From NCBI RefSeq assembly GCF_047302405.1, contig NZ_CP154853.1, positions 2,108,001 through 2,172,000 on the forward strand: 64,000 nt of DNA. The letters are read 5' to 3'. The notes beneath the pieces are model-generated. The model searched no databases and was not told the origin of the DNA. It saw nothing but the letters and a program-made list of their open reading frames with translations. The first letter of the stretch is position 1; the number at the start of each line of letters is the position of its first letter. Source of the stretch: Alkalihalobacillus sp047302405. Lineage in GTDB: Bacteria; Bacillota; Bacilli; Bacillales; Bacillaceae_D. Both the position numbers and the translations under genes were made by a program. Positions 25,126-34,990 of the stretch are shown here, piece after piece.

Positions 25126-26413
25126 GATAACCTTCTGCCTTCACTTGACAGATTGTATAACAATCAAAATCAAAATGGTCCTTCATAATCGTCTCTAGAT
25201 CCGTTTTGTCTAAACTTTCTAGTACTGGTACGATATCAAACAAATTCATCTCATTAAATTCGTAACGTGTAAACTGATTCGCAATATATTCAGGTGAATT
25301 TAAGGAACGTAAAAAGGAACCTATTTTTTTCTTAATCGCTCGCTTCACCACTTCTTCTGATAGTTGTCTTTCTTTAAATTGGGTAATTTGTTCTTCTAAT
25401 TTCGCTGCTAATTTATCTGGATGTTTTGTATCTCCGCCAATAATCGTAAAACCAAACCCTTTTTCTGCTGAATAATCAAACGAAAACGTATCATCAATTA
25501 ATCCTTGTTCGTATAGCTCTTGATAGTTATTCGAGCTTTGACCAAACATTAAATCAAGCAAAATATTAAGGGAAAGCTCATGTTTTAACAAATCATTGCC
25601 TTGTTTATTTGGATTCTTATCTTTAAAACCGACTAATAACTTGGGTGTTTGTACCGGCATCGTAATAACATTCTTTTTCTTGGCAACACCAGCTCCTTCG
25701 GTTGGATAAAACCGTTCTATTGGTTCTGGTTCAGCAAATGTTTTTTTCGCTTGATTGTCTTTTACTTGTTTGATAATCACCTCTGGCTCAACAGGTCCGA
25801 CAATAAAAAGCAACATATTATTCGGGTGATAAAACGTATGGTAGCACGTATAGAGCATTTCCTTCGTTATTTTAGCAATTGATTCAGCGGTCCCGGCAAT
25901 ATCAATTTTTACAGGGTGATCTTCATACATATTTTCAATCACACCAAAATAAGCACGCCAATCAGGATTATCATCATACATTGTAATTTCCTGTTCGATA
26001 ATTCCTTTTTCTTTCTCGACACTTTGATCGGTAAAATAAGGATGTTGGACAAAATCAACTAATGTTTCAAGATTTTTCTCAATATTAGATGTACTAGAAA
26101 ATAAATAAGCGGTTCTCGTAAAGCTCGTAAATGCGTTCGCTGAAGCCCCTTGTTTACTAAAATCTTGGAACACATCGCCATTTTCATCTTCGAACATTTT
26201 ATGCTCAAGAAAGTGGGCAATACCATCTGGAACACGAATCGCCTCTTTTTCATTTAATGGTGTAAATTCGTTATCAATCGAACCGTATTTGGTCGTAAAC
26301 GTCGCAAATGTTTTATTGATCCCTTCTTTTGGGAGGACATAAACATCTAATCCATTGCTTAACTGTTCATAATAAAGTGTCTCATTTAATTGTGAAAACG
26401 TGATTGGTTTCAT
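25118..26413 (-). CDS. ymfH: M16-family zinc peptidase YmfH
   Basis: YmfH carries the inverted zinc motif HFLEH at residues 67-71 and a downstream EKGIIEQEI segment supplying the second Glu ligand, so it should be the catalytic member of the pair. The 431-residue length is typical. The ATG at 26413 is preferred over the adjacent GTG by spacing to AGGGGG. It begins just 3 bp after the ymfF stop. YmfF/YmfH resemble the AlbE/AlbF pair that matures a peptide in subtilosin biosynthesis. The natural substrate here is not known. Confidence 0.93.
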   Translation of the reverse strand: MKPITFSQLNETLYYEQLSNGLDVYVLPKEGINKTFATFTTKYGSIDNEFTPLNEKEAIRVPDGIAHFLEHKMFEDENGDVFQDFSKQGASANAFTSFTRTAYLFSSTSNIEKNLETLVDFVQHPYFTDQSVEKEKGIIEQEITMYDDNPDWRAYFGVIENMYEDHPVKIDIAGTAESIAKITKEMLYTCYHTFYHPNNMLLFIVGPVEPEVIIKQVKDNQAKKTFAEPEPIERFYPTEGAGVAKKKNVITMPVQTPKLLVGFKDKNPNKQGNDLLKHELSLNILLDLMFGQSSNNYQELYEQGLIDDTFSFDYSAEKGFGFTIIGGDTKHPDKLAAKLEEQITQFKERQLSEEVVKRAIKKKIGSFLRSLNSPEYIANQFTRYEFNEMNLFDIVPVLESLDKTDLETIMKDHFDFDCYTICQVKAEGYHE

Positions 26414-26416
26414 CAC

Positions 26417-27694
26417 TTATACCCCCTTACCTTTTAAGAAGTAAATCGTATCGAGTTCGATTTTTTGTGCCGCTTTCACAATCTCGTCTTTTGTCACATC
26501 TTGAATTTGTTCAATCCACTGTTCGACCGTACGCTTATGACCACTCACTACTTGATGATAAGCTAACTCCACAAAACCTCTAGCGACATCGACTGATTCA
26601 AGAAGTTGATTGATGAGCATCGCTTTTGTTTGGTCAATTTCAGCTTCGGTAAAGTCGCCGTTTTTCATAGTGTCCATTTGCTCTTTAATAATTTCCACTG
26701 CACGGTCATATTTGGCAAATTCAATCCCTGACATGACCATAATTAATCCTTTATGGCTTTCAAAGCGGGAAGCTGCATAATAGGCAAGGCTTTCCTTTTC
26801 ACGAACATTTATAAATAACTTCGAATGAGAAAAACCACCAAACAAACCGTTGCATACTTGCATCGCAACATAATCAGGATCAGCAAAAGTCGTATTCGCA
26901 CGGAAGCCAATATGTAGCTTTCCTTGTTTGACATCCTGCTCATCAAATACTTTCTTTTCTTTCGTTTCGTTTGGTTGAGAGCTCGGAAGTTCTTTTACAT
27001 TTTGGGAAACTTGAAGGCCAGAAAACGTTTGGGTTAATGTTTCTTTTAATTCTGTCTCATCAAAATCACCGACAACATATAAGTCAAAACGATTCGTCTC
27101 AAGCATGTTTTGATAATAAGTATATAGATCACTAGCTGTTATCGCTTGCACTTGTTCCTTTGTCCCAAACGAGGTTAACGCATAACGTTCCCCTTTAAAC
27201 ATTTCTTCCGTAATTCGAACATTCGCATAGCGCATTTTATCGTCAAACACAGATTCAATTCGTTGAACGAGGGAACGTTTTTCACTTTCAACTATTTCTT
27301 TTTTAAATGCCTCCACGTCCACAAGTGGCTCAAAAATGATTTCTTTTAATAATTCAATCCCTTCTTTTAAAAGGGATGTTTTTTCACTTAAGAACTTTTC
27401 ATTTGCCACATCCACTCTAAAGGAAATGACATGGTCTTCCCCTTTTTTCTGAACATCGGTTGCAAGCATCGCACCATATAAATCATCTAAACGTTGACGA
27501 AACTTCGCTCGCTCAGGTGTTTTAGCTGTAGCACTTTGAAGCACATGTGGCAATAAAGCTCGATAAGCGACCGTCTCTTCTTCCAGAGGTGCTTTTAGCA
27601 TCATCACAAAGCTATACGTTTTAAATTTAGCTGTTTTTACAAGATGGGCATTTATCGAATCTAATGAGAGTAGGGTTTCCTTGAGTTCTTTCAT
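26417..27694 (-). CDS. ymfF: M16-family peptidase-like protein YmfF (non-catalytic partner)
   Basis: The 425-residue protein has the M16 fold but no HxxEH zinc motif. The expected region reads LLPHVLQSATAKTPE, so it is probably a non-catalytic partner of YmfH. The C-terminal half keeps the M16 pattern NVREKESLAYYAASRFESHKG. An AAAGGAG site is about 11 bases upstream of the ATG. It forms a tight two-gene unit with ymfH. Confidence 0.9.
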   Translation of the reverse strand: MKELKETLLSLDSINAHLVKTAKFKTYSFVMMLKAPLEEETVAYRALLPHVLQSATAKTPERAKFRQRLDDLYGAMLATDVQKKGEDHVISFRVDVANEKFLSEKTSLLKEGIELLKEIIFEPLVDVEAFKKEIVESEKRSLVQRIESVFDDKMRYANVRITEEMFKGERYALTSFGTKEQVQAITASDLYTYYQNMLETNRFDLYVVGDFDETELKETLTQTFSGLQVSQNVKELPSSQPNETKEKKVFDEQDVKQGKLHIGFRANTTFADPDYVAMQVCNGLFGGFSHSKLFINVREKESLAYYAASRFESHKGLIMVMSGIEFAKYDRAVEIIKEQMDTMKNGDFTEAEIDQTKAMLINQLLESVDVARGFVELAYHQVVSGHKRTVEQWIEQIQDVTKDEIVKAAQKIELDTIYFLKGKGV

Positions 27695-27731
27695 CTAGTC
27701 TAAAACTCCTTTTTTGATCATTTTGATTAGG

Positions 27732-28457
27732 TTATGCTTTAATCCGTTTTCTTAATACGTGGAACTTAAATTTATCGGCTCTAAAATAATTTAAAGAATA
27801 AAGAAGTGGTTCATCCTGCTCGTTATAATGGATTTGTTTAAGCAATAAAAGTGATGTCTCCGGATCACATTCAAGAATCTCAGATACTTTTTCATGATAA
27901 CCAAGTGGCTCAATATACGTGACTGCATAGGATATTCCTTGTCCCGATTCATCCAACAAAGAAAAAAAGGACTTAATTTCATGAATCGAAAAGTCTTGTA
28001 ATAATTCATGTGGGATTTTATCCAAACAATAAACAATGGGTACTTGATTAGCTGTTCGAACACGTTCGATTTCAAGAATTTTGTCCGTTTCAATCGGGCT
28101 GAATCTTTTTTTATCCTCTTCAGTCGCTTCTTTAATCGCTGATGAAAGAAATATCGTACCTGGCTCCATATCGGCTTGGGCAATCATTTCCGTTACACTA
28201 TGAAGCTCCTCTATCCCAGCTGAAAAAAGTGGCTTCGTATGAACAAAAGTCCCCACTCCATGACGACGAATGACGACCCCTTCCTCTTCTAATAATCTTA
28301 AGGCTTCTCTAAGAGTTGCTCGACTAATCCCTAATTGTTTAGACAAATCAAATTCAGACGGCAGCTTTTGTCCTTCTTGATACAATTTATTTTCAATATC
28401 CTGTTTTATTCGATCAATCACTTGTAAATATAATGGTCGCTGATCCGCTTTTATCAC
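27732..28457 (-). CDS. ymfC: GntR-family transcriptional regulator YmfC
   Basis: The protein is a GntR/HutC-type regulator. An N-terminal winged helix-turn-helix (about residues 5-75, with QKLPSEFDLSKQLGISRATLREALRLLEEEGVV) is followed by a UTRA ligand-binding domain (about 95-235). I take the GTG at 28457 because AAGGAG sits 8 bases upstream and the result is 241 residues, the same as B. subtilis YmfC. The open frame runs 32 codons further upstream without family support. The ligand is unknown. It lies between spoIIIE and ymfF, as in B. subtilis. Confidence 0.9.
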   Translation of the reverse strand: MIKADQRPLYLQVIDRIKQDIENKLYQEGQKLPSEFDLSKQLGISRATLREALRLLEEEGVVIRRHGVGTFVHTKPLFSAGIEELHSVTEMIAQADMEPGTIFLSSAIKEATEEDKKRFSPIETDKILEIERVRTANQVPIVYCLDKIPHELLQDFSIHEIKSFFSLLDESGQGISYAVTYIEPLGYHEKVSEILECDPETSLLLLKQIHYNEQDEPLLYSLNYFRADKFKFHVLRKRIKA

Positions 28458-28530
28458 ATGTTCCACTCCTTCAAACTTTCTACTTCTCTCCATTATCGGT
28501 TTTTGTTTTAAAACCGATATTTTATCTTTT

Positions 28531-30891
28531 TTAAGAAGATTGTTCTTCATCATTTTTTTTAGCCACTAAAACTTCTCGTGGTTTACTGCCCTCATAAGGA
28601 CCAACTACCCCTCGTTCTTCCATTTGATCGATGATACGAGCTGCTCTCGCATAACCAACACGAAAACGACGCTGAATCATCGACACGGAAGCCGTATTCA
28701 TCTCTGTTACTAAATCAACAGCATCTTCATATAAATCATCGGTCTCTTCGTGATTTGTTGTCTGCACCTCTTCTGATGGTGTCATTTCTTCTATGTATTG
28801 TGCTTTTTGTTGTGAAATTACGTAAGAGACGATACCTTCAACCTCATCATCTGATAAAAATGCTCCTTGTACGCGGGTTGGTTTTGTCGCACCAACTGGT
28901 AAATAAAGCATATCACCACGACCTAAAAGCTTTTCGGCCCCCGCAGAGTCAATAATCGTTCGCGAATCTACTTGAGAAGAAACGCCAAAAGCAATTCGAG
29001 AAGGAATATTCGCTTTAATAACCCCAGTTATGACATCTACAGAAGGTCTTTGTGTGGCAATGATCATATGAATACCTGACGCTCTCGCCATTTGGGCAAG
29101 CCTTGCAATCGAATCCTCAACATCTCCACTAGCGACCATCATTAAATCAGCTAACTCATCGACAATGACCACGATATATGGAAGAAACGGCTGTTTCGCC
29201 TGTTGCCCTTCATTCGAACGTCTTATATATTCATTATACCCTTCAATATTTCTTGTACCCGAATTCGAAAATAAATCATAACGGCGTTCCATTTCGGCCA
29301 CTACCTTTTTTAAAGCTTGTGACGCTTTTTTCGGTTCGGTTACAACAGGAGTTAATAAATGAGGGATCCCATTGTACATATTTAACTCAACCATTTTAGG
29401 ATCAATCATCATTAATTTCACTTCATGAGGTTTCGCTTTTAATAAAATACTCGTAATAATCCCATTAATACAAACACTTTTCCCACTTCCTGTCGCACCT
29501 GCTACAAGGAGATGAGGCATTTTATTTAATGGAGCTAATACAGGTTCACCTGAAATATCACGTCCCAAGGCTACAGATAACACATTCGTATCCGCTTTTG
29601 ATTTGTCAGAGTCTAGGACCTCTCTTAACGTTACAATAGCCACTTCTTGGTTTGGTACCTCGATCCCAATCGCCGACTTTCCAGGAATCGGTGCCTCAAT
29701 ACGAATATCTTTTGCTGCTAACGCTAGTGCTAAATCATCGACAAGGTTGACAATTTTGCTTACCTTTACACCTACACTTGGATTCACTTCATATTTGGTC
29801 ACAGAAGGACCTAAATGAACTTTCATTACTTTCGCTTTGACACCAAAACTCTCTAGTGTCTGTTCCAGTTTTCTCGCATTTGACGTTAAACGCTGGCGAT
29901 CATTGCTTTGGTTCGCTAATGTTGGTGATTGTAATAAATCAAAGGAAGGCAGTTGATAATCTTTATTTTCCTCAATCGCTGTTGCCATGAGAGCCACCTC
30001 AGGCTGTTCCTCCGTTTGGTGATTATCTGACTCATTAAGCTTGTCCTGGTTTTTCTTATCTTGCTTCGTTTTTAATTCAGCGTTCTCTCTTGCTTCAACC
30101 GATTTAGAATAGGCTCTTTCAGCAAAGTCAACAATTTCAGGTTCTGGCGAATCATCTAGTTCTGGTGCCTGTTTTAACTCATCCGTGATTTTCGCTTTTT
30201 TCCCTGCTTTTTTCTTACGTTGGTTTTCACGTTCTTCTGCCAGCTTTTCCTTCGTTTGTTCCTTCCACAGCTTTCCTTCTCTAATAAAGTTATTAAAACT
30301 ATCGGTTAAATAAACATAACTTTTACGGAAACTTGATGCAGCAAACTCCGTAAATGATTTACCCGTAATTAAAATTAAGCCGATTATGAATAAAATAAAA
30401 CAGAGAAAATAAGAGCCGCTTTCTGCAAATAAAAAATGACTGACAGCAAATACAACAGAACCGACCATTCCGCCACCTAAATCTTCACTAGCCGAGGTTT
30501 CTCCTCTTAGTTCCATTGAAAAGAGTCGAAACGTATTCCGAATAACGGATTGATCGGCAAAACCTTCACGATAGCCTAAATTTCGAAATAATCCAATATG
30601 ACTAAATAAAGCAAACGAAGTCATCATAACGTAAATACCGGCCATTCTCCTTGACCAAAATGTCGGCATTTCTCGTTTGAAAATCACATATAGGGCGAGA
30701 ACAAGTAATCCTGCCGCTAATAAAATAAACCATTCCCCTAAAAAAAAGCGGAATAAACTAACAAATGTTTCCCCAACCGATCCTAAGCGAGCTAATGTAA
30801 CAACGGCAATCACTAACAAACCTAAACCGATTAGCTCATACGTAAGCTGGGATTTCCATTGTGTTTTTTTCTTTTTTTTTCTTTTTGCCAA
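28531..30891 (-). CDS. spoIIIE: DNA translocase SpoIIIE/FtsK
   Basis: SpoIIIE pumps the chromosome into the forespore. The protein has a basic N-terminus, four membrane segments in the first 180 residues, a charged linker (about 190-330), and the FtsK motor. Walker A GATGSGKS is near residue 465, and VVIVDELADLMMV is the Walker B region. The C-terminal gamma winged helix is visible as SMIQRRFRVGYARAARIID, ending KPREVL. The TTG at 30891 (MAKRKKKK) fits the family start and has AAGG 9 bases upstream. A GTG three codons earlier has no spacing to the site. Length 786 equals the B. subtilis protein within a few residues, and the location next to tepA and ymfC supports SpoIIIE over a second FtsK. 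Confidence 0.95.
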   Translation of the reverse strand: MAKRKKKKKTQWKSQLTYELIGLGLLVIAVVTLARLGSVGETFVSLFRFFLGEWFILLAAGLLVLALYVIFKREMPTFWSRRMAGIYVMMTSFALFSHIGLFRNLGYREGFADQSVIRNTFRLFSMELRGETSASEDLGGGMVGSVVFAVSHFLFAESGSYFLCFILFIIGLILITGKSFTEFAASSFRKSYVYLTDSFNNFIREGKLWKEQTKEKLAEERENQRKKKAGKKAKITDELKQAPELDDSPEPEIVDFAERAYSKSVEARENAELKTKQDKKNQDKLNESDNHQTEEQPEVALMATAIEENKDYQLPSFDLLQSPTLANQSNDRQRLTSNARKLEQTLESFGVKAKVMKVHLGPSVTKYEVNPSVGVKVSKIVNLVDDLALALAAKDIRIEAPIPGKSAIGIEVPNQEVAIVTLREVLDSDKSKADTNVLSVALGRDISGEPVLAPLNKMPHLLVAGATGSGKSVCINGIITSILLKAKPHEVKLMMIDPKMVELNMYNGIPHLLTPVVTEPKKASQALKKVVAEMERRYDLFSNSGTRNIEGYNEYIRRSNEGQQAKQPFLPYIVVIVDELADLMMVASGDVEDSIARLAQMARASGIHMIIATQRPSVDVITGVIKANIPSRIAFGVSSQVDSRTIIDSAGAEKLLGRGDMLYLPVGATKPTRVQGAFLSDDEVEGIVSYVISQQKAQYIEEMTPSEEVQTTNHEETDDLYEDAVDLVTEMNTASVSMIQRRFRVGYARAARIIDQMEERGVVGPYEGSKPREVLVAKKNDEEQSS

Positions 30892-30931
30892 AGCACTCAC
30901 CCTTAATCATCTAAATGTTACCAATACTAAG

Positions 30932-30954
30932 AAGCAGCCAAAGACTGGCTGCTT
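30932..30954 (-). terminator. Hairpin after ylzJ, possible terminator
   Basis: AAGCAGCCA and TGGCTGCTT form a perfect 9-bp stem between ylzJ and spoIIIE. The sequence following it on the minus strand (CTTAGTATTGG) is a poor T tract, so termination is uncertain. Confidence 0.5.
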
Positions 30955-31021
30955 TTACTAATCATCCATTATTATATCATATCCAATGCTTTTTCATGAA
31001 TAAATATCGAAGTGAATGAAA

Positions 31022-31240
31022 CTATTGTGGCATCGCCTGAATGACGGTCCCTGGAGTGTATTGCTCATTTAAATAAGCCATTGGATTCGAACAAACTAAA
31101 CGAATGACTTTATAATCAGAACCATTGATTTGCTGAACGACTAAGTGGCCATCTTCAATTGGAACCGTTACATAATTGGAATACGTTTGTTCATCTTCAG
31201 GAAAAACCATTTCGTTTGGCATCATCGTATATAAAATCAT
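31022..31240 (-). CDS. ylzJ: YlzJ-like small protein
   Basis: The 72-residue protein begins MILYTMMPNEMVFP and contains CSNPMAYLN, matching the YlzJ family found next to tepA in bacilli. The start overlaps the tepA stop by 4 bp (ATGA), so the two are translationally coupled. No function is known. It is too small and polar to contain a membrane segment. Confidence 0.88.
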   Translation of the reverse strand: MILYTMMPNEMVFPEDEQTYSNYVTVPIEDGHLVVQQINGSDYKVIRLVCSNPMAYLNEQYTPGTVIQAMPQ

Positions 31241-31980
31241 TGAACAAGATCTCCTTGATTCTTTTTCTCATCAATTAGTTTATTTAATTTCACTAAGGCC
31301 TGTCCTATTCCACCAACCTCATTAATTAAACCATATTCAACCGCATCCGTTCCCACAACATTCGTTCCAATATCTCGTGTTAAATTTCCTTTACTAAACA
31401 TTAATTCTTTAAATTTCTCCTCGCTAATTCCCGAGTGCTTTGTCACAAAATTGATGACTCGGTCTTGCATTTTATCGAGATATTCAAATGTTTGTGGAAC
31501 ACCAATCACTAGACCTGTTAAACGAACAGGATGAATCGTCATTGTTGCCGTTTCAGCAATTAACGAATAATTAGATGCAACGGCAATCGGTACACCTATG
31601 GAATGGCCCCCGCCTAAAACGAGCGTAACAGAAGGTTTTGACATCGATGCAATCATTTCAGAAATTGCGAGTCCCGCTTCGACGTCACCACCGACTGTAT
31701 TCAGAATAATTAACAAACCTTCTATTTTGGGATTTTGCTCAACCGCAACAAGCTGCGGAATTAAATGTTCGTATTTAGTCGTTTTATTTTGTGGAGGCAA
31801 TTGCATATGCCCTTCAATCTGACCAACAACTGTCATACAATGGATATTCGAATTTTCCATTTGAACGACATTTGTCTGGCCTAACTCTTGAATCTTATCT
31901 AAAATCCCTCCCGATTTCTCCTCTTTTTTAGGATCCGTTGGTGGCGGTGATTGTTCTTGGTTAGAGGCATAATGATTCAT
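31237..31980 (-). CDS. tepA: ClpP-class serine protease TepA
   Basis: TepA is a cytoplasmic ClpP/SppA-like serine protease implicated in protein translocation and spore protein degradation in Bacillus. The crotonase-like fold is seen in LNTVGGDVEAGLAIS, the nucleophile Ser127 in GGGHSIGVP, and His150 in TIHPVRLTG. The first 35 residues are polar and low-complexity. Length 247 is normal. It lies upstream of ylzJ and spoIIIE, as in B. subtilis. Confidence 0.92.
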   Translation of the reverse strand: MNHYASNQEQSPPPTDPKKEEKSGGILDKIQELGQTNVVQMENSNIHCMTVVGQIEGHMQLPPQNKTTKYEHLIPQLVAVEQNPKIEGLLIILNTVGGDVEAGLAISEMIASMSKPSVTLVLGGGHSIGVPIAVASNYSLIAETATMTIHPVRLTGLVIGVPQTFEYLDKMQDRVINFVTKHSGISEEKFKELMFSKGNLTRDIGTNVVGTDAVEYGLINEVGGIGQALVKLNKLIDEKKNQGDLVQ

Positions 31981-32285
31981 GACAATAACGTCCTCCTTCT
32001 CTTTTGGATGCTTTTAGTATAAGCGCTTCATAGTCAAATATTCCTTAGTGCACAAGAAGTGGATATAGCTAACGGGGAGTTGATTTAAAAAAGGGTGGGT
32101 AGATACATGCTTTTGTTCGTTGCAGACAAGAATTTGGGAGCCAAATTCGTTTGGATACAACTTTTCGCTGGTTCCTGTCAAATAAGTGGGCTCCCTCTAC
32201 ACTAGGATACATATTTTTACAGTTTCTAAACGAATAAGTCGGCTCCGCTTCGGTCGGTATCCACATACTTGGGCTAGCTCAACCA
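31981..32285. other. Intergenic stretch between tepA and the RNase J gene
   Basis: No gene is supported here. The stretch at about 32090-32275 is richer in G and C than its surroundings. It contains several GGATAC/GTATCC-like words and two GGCTCC segments, which may be a decayed repeat. I could not define its borders or match it to the hairpin family found elsewhere in the window. Confidence 0.3.
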
Positions 32286-32330
32286 ACAAAAAAGGCGACT
32301 AAAAAAGTGTTTCCACTTCTTCAGTCACCT
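32286..32330 (-). terminator. Terminator of the RNase J gene
   Basis: AGGTGACT...AGAAGTG-GAAA-CACTTTTTTAGTCGCCT forms a long stem, ending in TTTTTT, 40 bp after the stop codon. Confidence 0.85.
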
Positions 32331-32370
32331 CTATTATGAAGGCCTTTGTCTTAATCGATTATTAGGCACT

Positions 32371-34038
32371 TCATACTTCCATAATAATCGGCAAGATCAT
32401 TGGGCGTCTTTTTGTTTTTTCAAATAAATAACGGCTTAATCCTTCTCTGACATTACTCTTTAAAGAAGACCATTCATTCACATTTTCCGTCATACATTTT
32501 TGCAAAATATTTCCGACCAACTCATTTGCATCCTCGAGTAACTTTTCGGATTCACGAACATAAACAAAACCACGCGAAATAATATTTGGACCAGAAACGA
32601 TTTGACTCGTCTTCTTGTTTAAAGTGACGACAACAACTAATATCCCATCCTTCGATAAAAGTCTACGATCTCTTAGCACGATATTCCCGACATCACCAAC
32701 ACCTAATCCATCAATTAATACATTTCCGGAAGGGACTTTACCGGCTTTACGGGCTTGTCCTTTTGAAAATTCAACAACATCCCCTTTGTCTACTAAGAAA
32801 ATATTTTCTTCTGGGATACCAACACTTAGCGCTAAATCCTTATGAGCGTGCTGCATTTTAAACTCACCATGAACGGGAACAAAATACTTCGGTCTCATTA
32901 GGTTAATCATCAGTTTTAACTCTTCTTGACTACCATGTCCCGATGCATGGACTCTTGCTTGTCCGTACACTACTTCCGCACCAATACGATGTAATTTATC
33001 AATAATTCCGGATACCGATTTTTCATTCCCTGGAATTGCATTAGCTGCAATAATCACCGTATCATATTGGGTAATCGTAATTTGACGATGTGCTCCCTTA
33101 GCCATACGTGTTAACGCAGACATTGGTTCACCCTGACTTCCCGTCGTTAAAATCGTAATATGCTCATCGTCATATTTATTGATTTCGTCCACTTCAATCA
33201 TAATATCTTTTGGATAAGTCAAATAGCCTAATCTTGATGCAATCGTAATGACTCGAACCATACTTTTTCCGACTACAGCCACTTTACGATTTGTCCGAAT
33301 GGACGCATCAATCACTTGCTGAATTCGGTGCACATTTGAAGCGAAAGTCGTCACAATAATTCGACTAACCGTATTTTCAAATACTTCTTGAATACCGTGT
33401 CCTACTTCAGTTTCTGATTTTGTTAAACCTGGCTTTTCTGCATTTGTACTGTCGGACAGTAAACATAAAACTCCTTTTTGTCCAATTGCAGCCATTTTAC
33501 CAATATCTGCTTGCAGTCCATCGACTGGAGTTTGGTCAAATTTAAAGTCACCAGTATGTACCACATAACCTTGTTCCGTCTCAATACAAATACCTACTGA
33601 ATCTGGGATACTGTGATTCGTTCGGAAAAAGGAGACATTTGTACTTCCAACGACAATATTGGAATGTTCATCGATTAAATGAAGCTTTGTTTGACGCCAA
33701 ATGCCCGCTTCCTTCAGTTTTTCTTCCACTAAGCCAAGGGTTAATTTCGTTCCATAAACCGGAACATTTAGTTGTTTTAAAACATAAGTCAAGCCTCCTA
33801 TATGGTCCTCATGTCCATGTGTTAAAACAATTCCTCTTACACGTTCCTCATTTTCTATCAGATACGAAACGTCTGGAATGACGATATCAACACCTAACAT
33901 ATCATCATCTGGGAACATTAGTCCCGCATCAACGATAATAATATCTTCATTCACTTCAACTCCGTACATGTTTTTACCAATTTCGCCTACTCCTCCTAAG
34001 GCGAATACCCGTACTCTCTCTATTTTTTCATTTGACAA
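32371..34038 (-). CDS. rnjB: Ribonuclease J at the rnjB (RNase J2) position
   Basis: RNase J is a metallo-beta-lactamase/beta-CASP ribonuclease with 5'-exonuclease and endonuclease activity. The 555-residue protein shows ALGGVGEIGKNMY, the metal site HGHEDH at 74-79, the THSIPDSV-type NHSIPDSV, HTGDFKFD, the beta-CASP motif SGHGSQEE, PVHGEF and the C-terminal KRRPMILPIIMEV. Its place between dapA and tepA is that of B. subtilis rnjB. Unlike the B. subtilis J2, recalled with HGHDEN at this site, the catalytic histidines here are complete, so it may be a fully active enzyme. Translation starts at a TTG with AGGAGG 7 bases upstream. The gene symbol is given by position. Confidence 0.88.
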   Translation of the reverse strand: MSNEKIERVRVFALGGVGEIGKNMYGVEVNEDIIIVDAGLMFPDDDMLGVDIVIPDVSYLIENEERVRGIVLTHGHEDHIGGLTYVLKQLNVPVYGTKLTLGLVEEKLKEAGIWRQTKLHLIDEHSNIVVGSTNVSFFRTNHSIPDSVGICIETEQGYVVHTGDFKFDQTPVDGLQADIGKMAAIGQKGVLCLLSDSTNAEKPGLTKSETEVGHGIQEVFENTVSRIIVTTFASNVHRIQQVIDASIRTNRKVAVVGKSMVRVITIASRLGYLTYPKDIMIEVDEINKYDDEHITILTTGSQGEPMSALTRMAKGAHRQITITQYDTVIIAANAIPGNEKSVSGIIDKLHRIGAEVVYGQARVHASGHGSQEELKLMINLMRPKYFVPVHGEFKMQHAHKDLALSVGIPEENIFLVDKGDVVEFSKGQARKAGKVPSGNVLIDGLGVGDVGNIVLRDRRLLSKDGILVVVVTLNKKTSQIVSGPNIISRGFVYVRESEKLLEDANELVGNILQKCMTENVNEWSSLKSNVREGLSRYLFEKTKRRPMILPIIMEV

Positions 34039-34470
34039 TGTGCTTCCTCCTAATTTGTAGAAAAAATCTTAGCTGTTGCTTTATTTTTCTATTCGTTTAT
34101 CTTTTTGCTGTCTGTAAATCATTTCTAAAGAAACTAGGCTAAAAAACAACCTAGTACGATTCTTTTACCTATCCGACCCATATCCTTGGCAAAGATGGTT
34201 CAAATAAATGAATAAACATTTAATACTTCTGTTCATCATACCCGTCCGAATCACTTGTTATCAGTATACCTTATTTTCAAAATGAAAGACAAGACTGATC
34301 TTCCTCAGTTGCTAAAATCAAGAAATTATTTAATTGTTTTCAATAAAAATTTAACAACTGGTTTAATCCTCCAGCCCCCTGACAACATCGCAGCGGGGTC
34401 TGCTGTTCTCCACTATTGATGCCACTGAAAACCGTTTACTCGTTAATATATGGCTAGATTAGTTAGTCTG

Positions 34471-34594
34471 CTCCTCGAGCTGCACGCCCTACGCGTTCCG
34501 CGGGTGAATCGGGAGCCTCCTCACTTCGCTGCGGGGTCTCCCGCCCTTCACTATTCCAGCAGGAGTCTCCGTGCATTCCGCTCGCTCCGCCTTT
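34471..34594 (+). repeat. GC-rich hairpin repeat between dapA and rnjB
   Basis: This copy carries the family core: CCCTACGCGTTCCGCGGGTG, AGCCTCCTC, GCGGGGTCTCCCG, GGAGTCTCCG. It is preceded by CTCGTTAATATATGG, the same word that precedes the copy at 59061. The gap 34039-34825 holds no gene. Around this repeat are AT-rich sequence and, at 34389-34425, another partial GCGGGGTCTGC word. Confidence 0.75.
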
Positions 34595-34781
34595 GTTCAT
34601 AAAGAAACCGTTTATACCTCTGAATGATTGTTTACATAGAAACCGATGTATTTTGAATGAAAATAGCTAGGTGGAGTGGTTATGGAGCAATGTTCGCCGC
34701 TCCCGAAAATCATGATCCGCTAGGGCACAGGAGGGAGTCATAAGTCACACTCAAAAATATTGAAGTCTATAGTGTAGCCAC

Positions 34782-34825
34782 CCACGGAACACGTAGGGTA
34801 GGGTATGGAGCTGGCGGAGTATAAC
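34782..34825 (-). repeat. Partial inverted hairpin-repeat arm
   Basis: GGAACACGTAGGGTAGGGTATGGAGCTGG is the complement, with small changes, of the left arm of the hairpin family (CCAGCTCCATACCCTACGCGTTCC). It is followed by the complement of ACTCCGCCAGC. It directly abuts element B, as though B inserted into or next to a hairpin copy. This inverted partial arm faces the full copy at 34471-34594. Confidence 0.6.
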
Positions 34826-34990
34826 TAACTAACTCAACTTTCGCAGCGTATAATTGACCCTTAACCGTTGATAGAGATTAACTTTAGGGCGATACAAGAC
34901 TCAAATTGACTTTACATGAACGGTTCAATCGTTGACAGTCTGAACACATCTCTTCGTAGGCTGTTGAAGGAAACTGTTCACTAAATGAAG

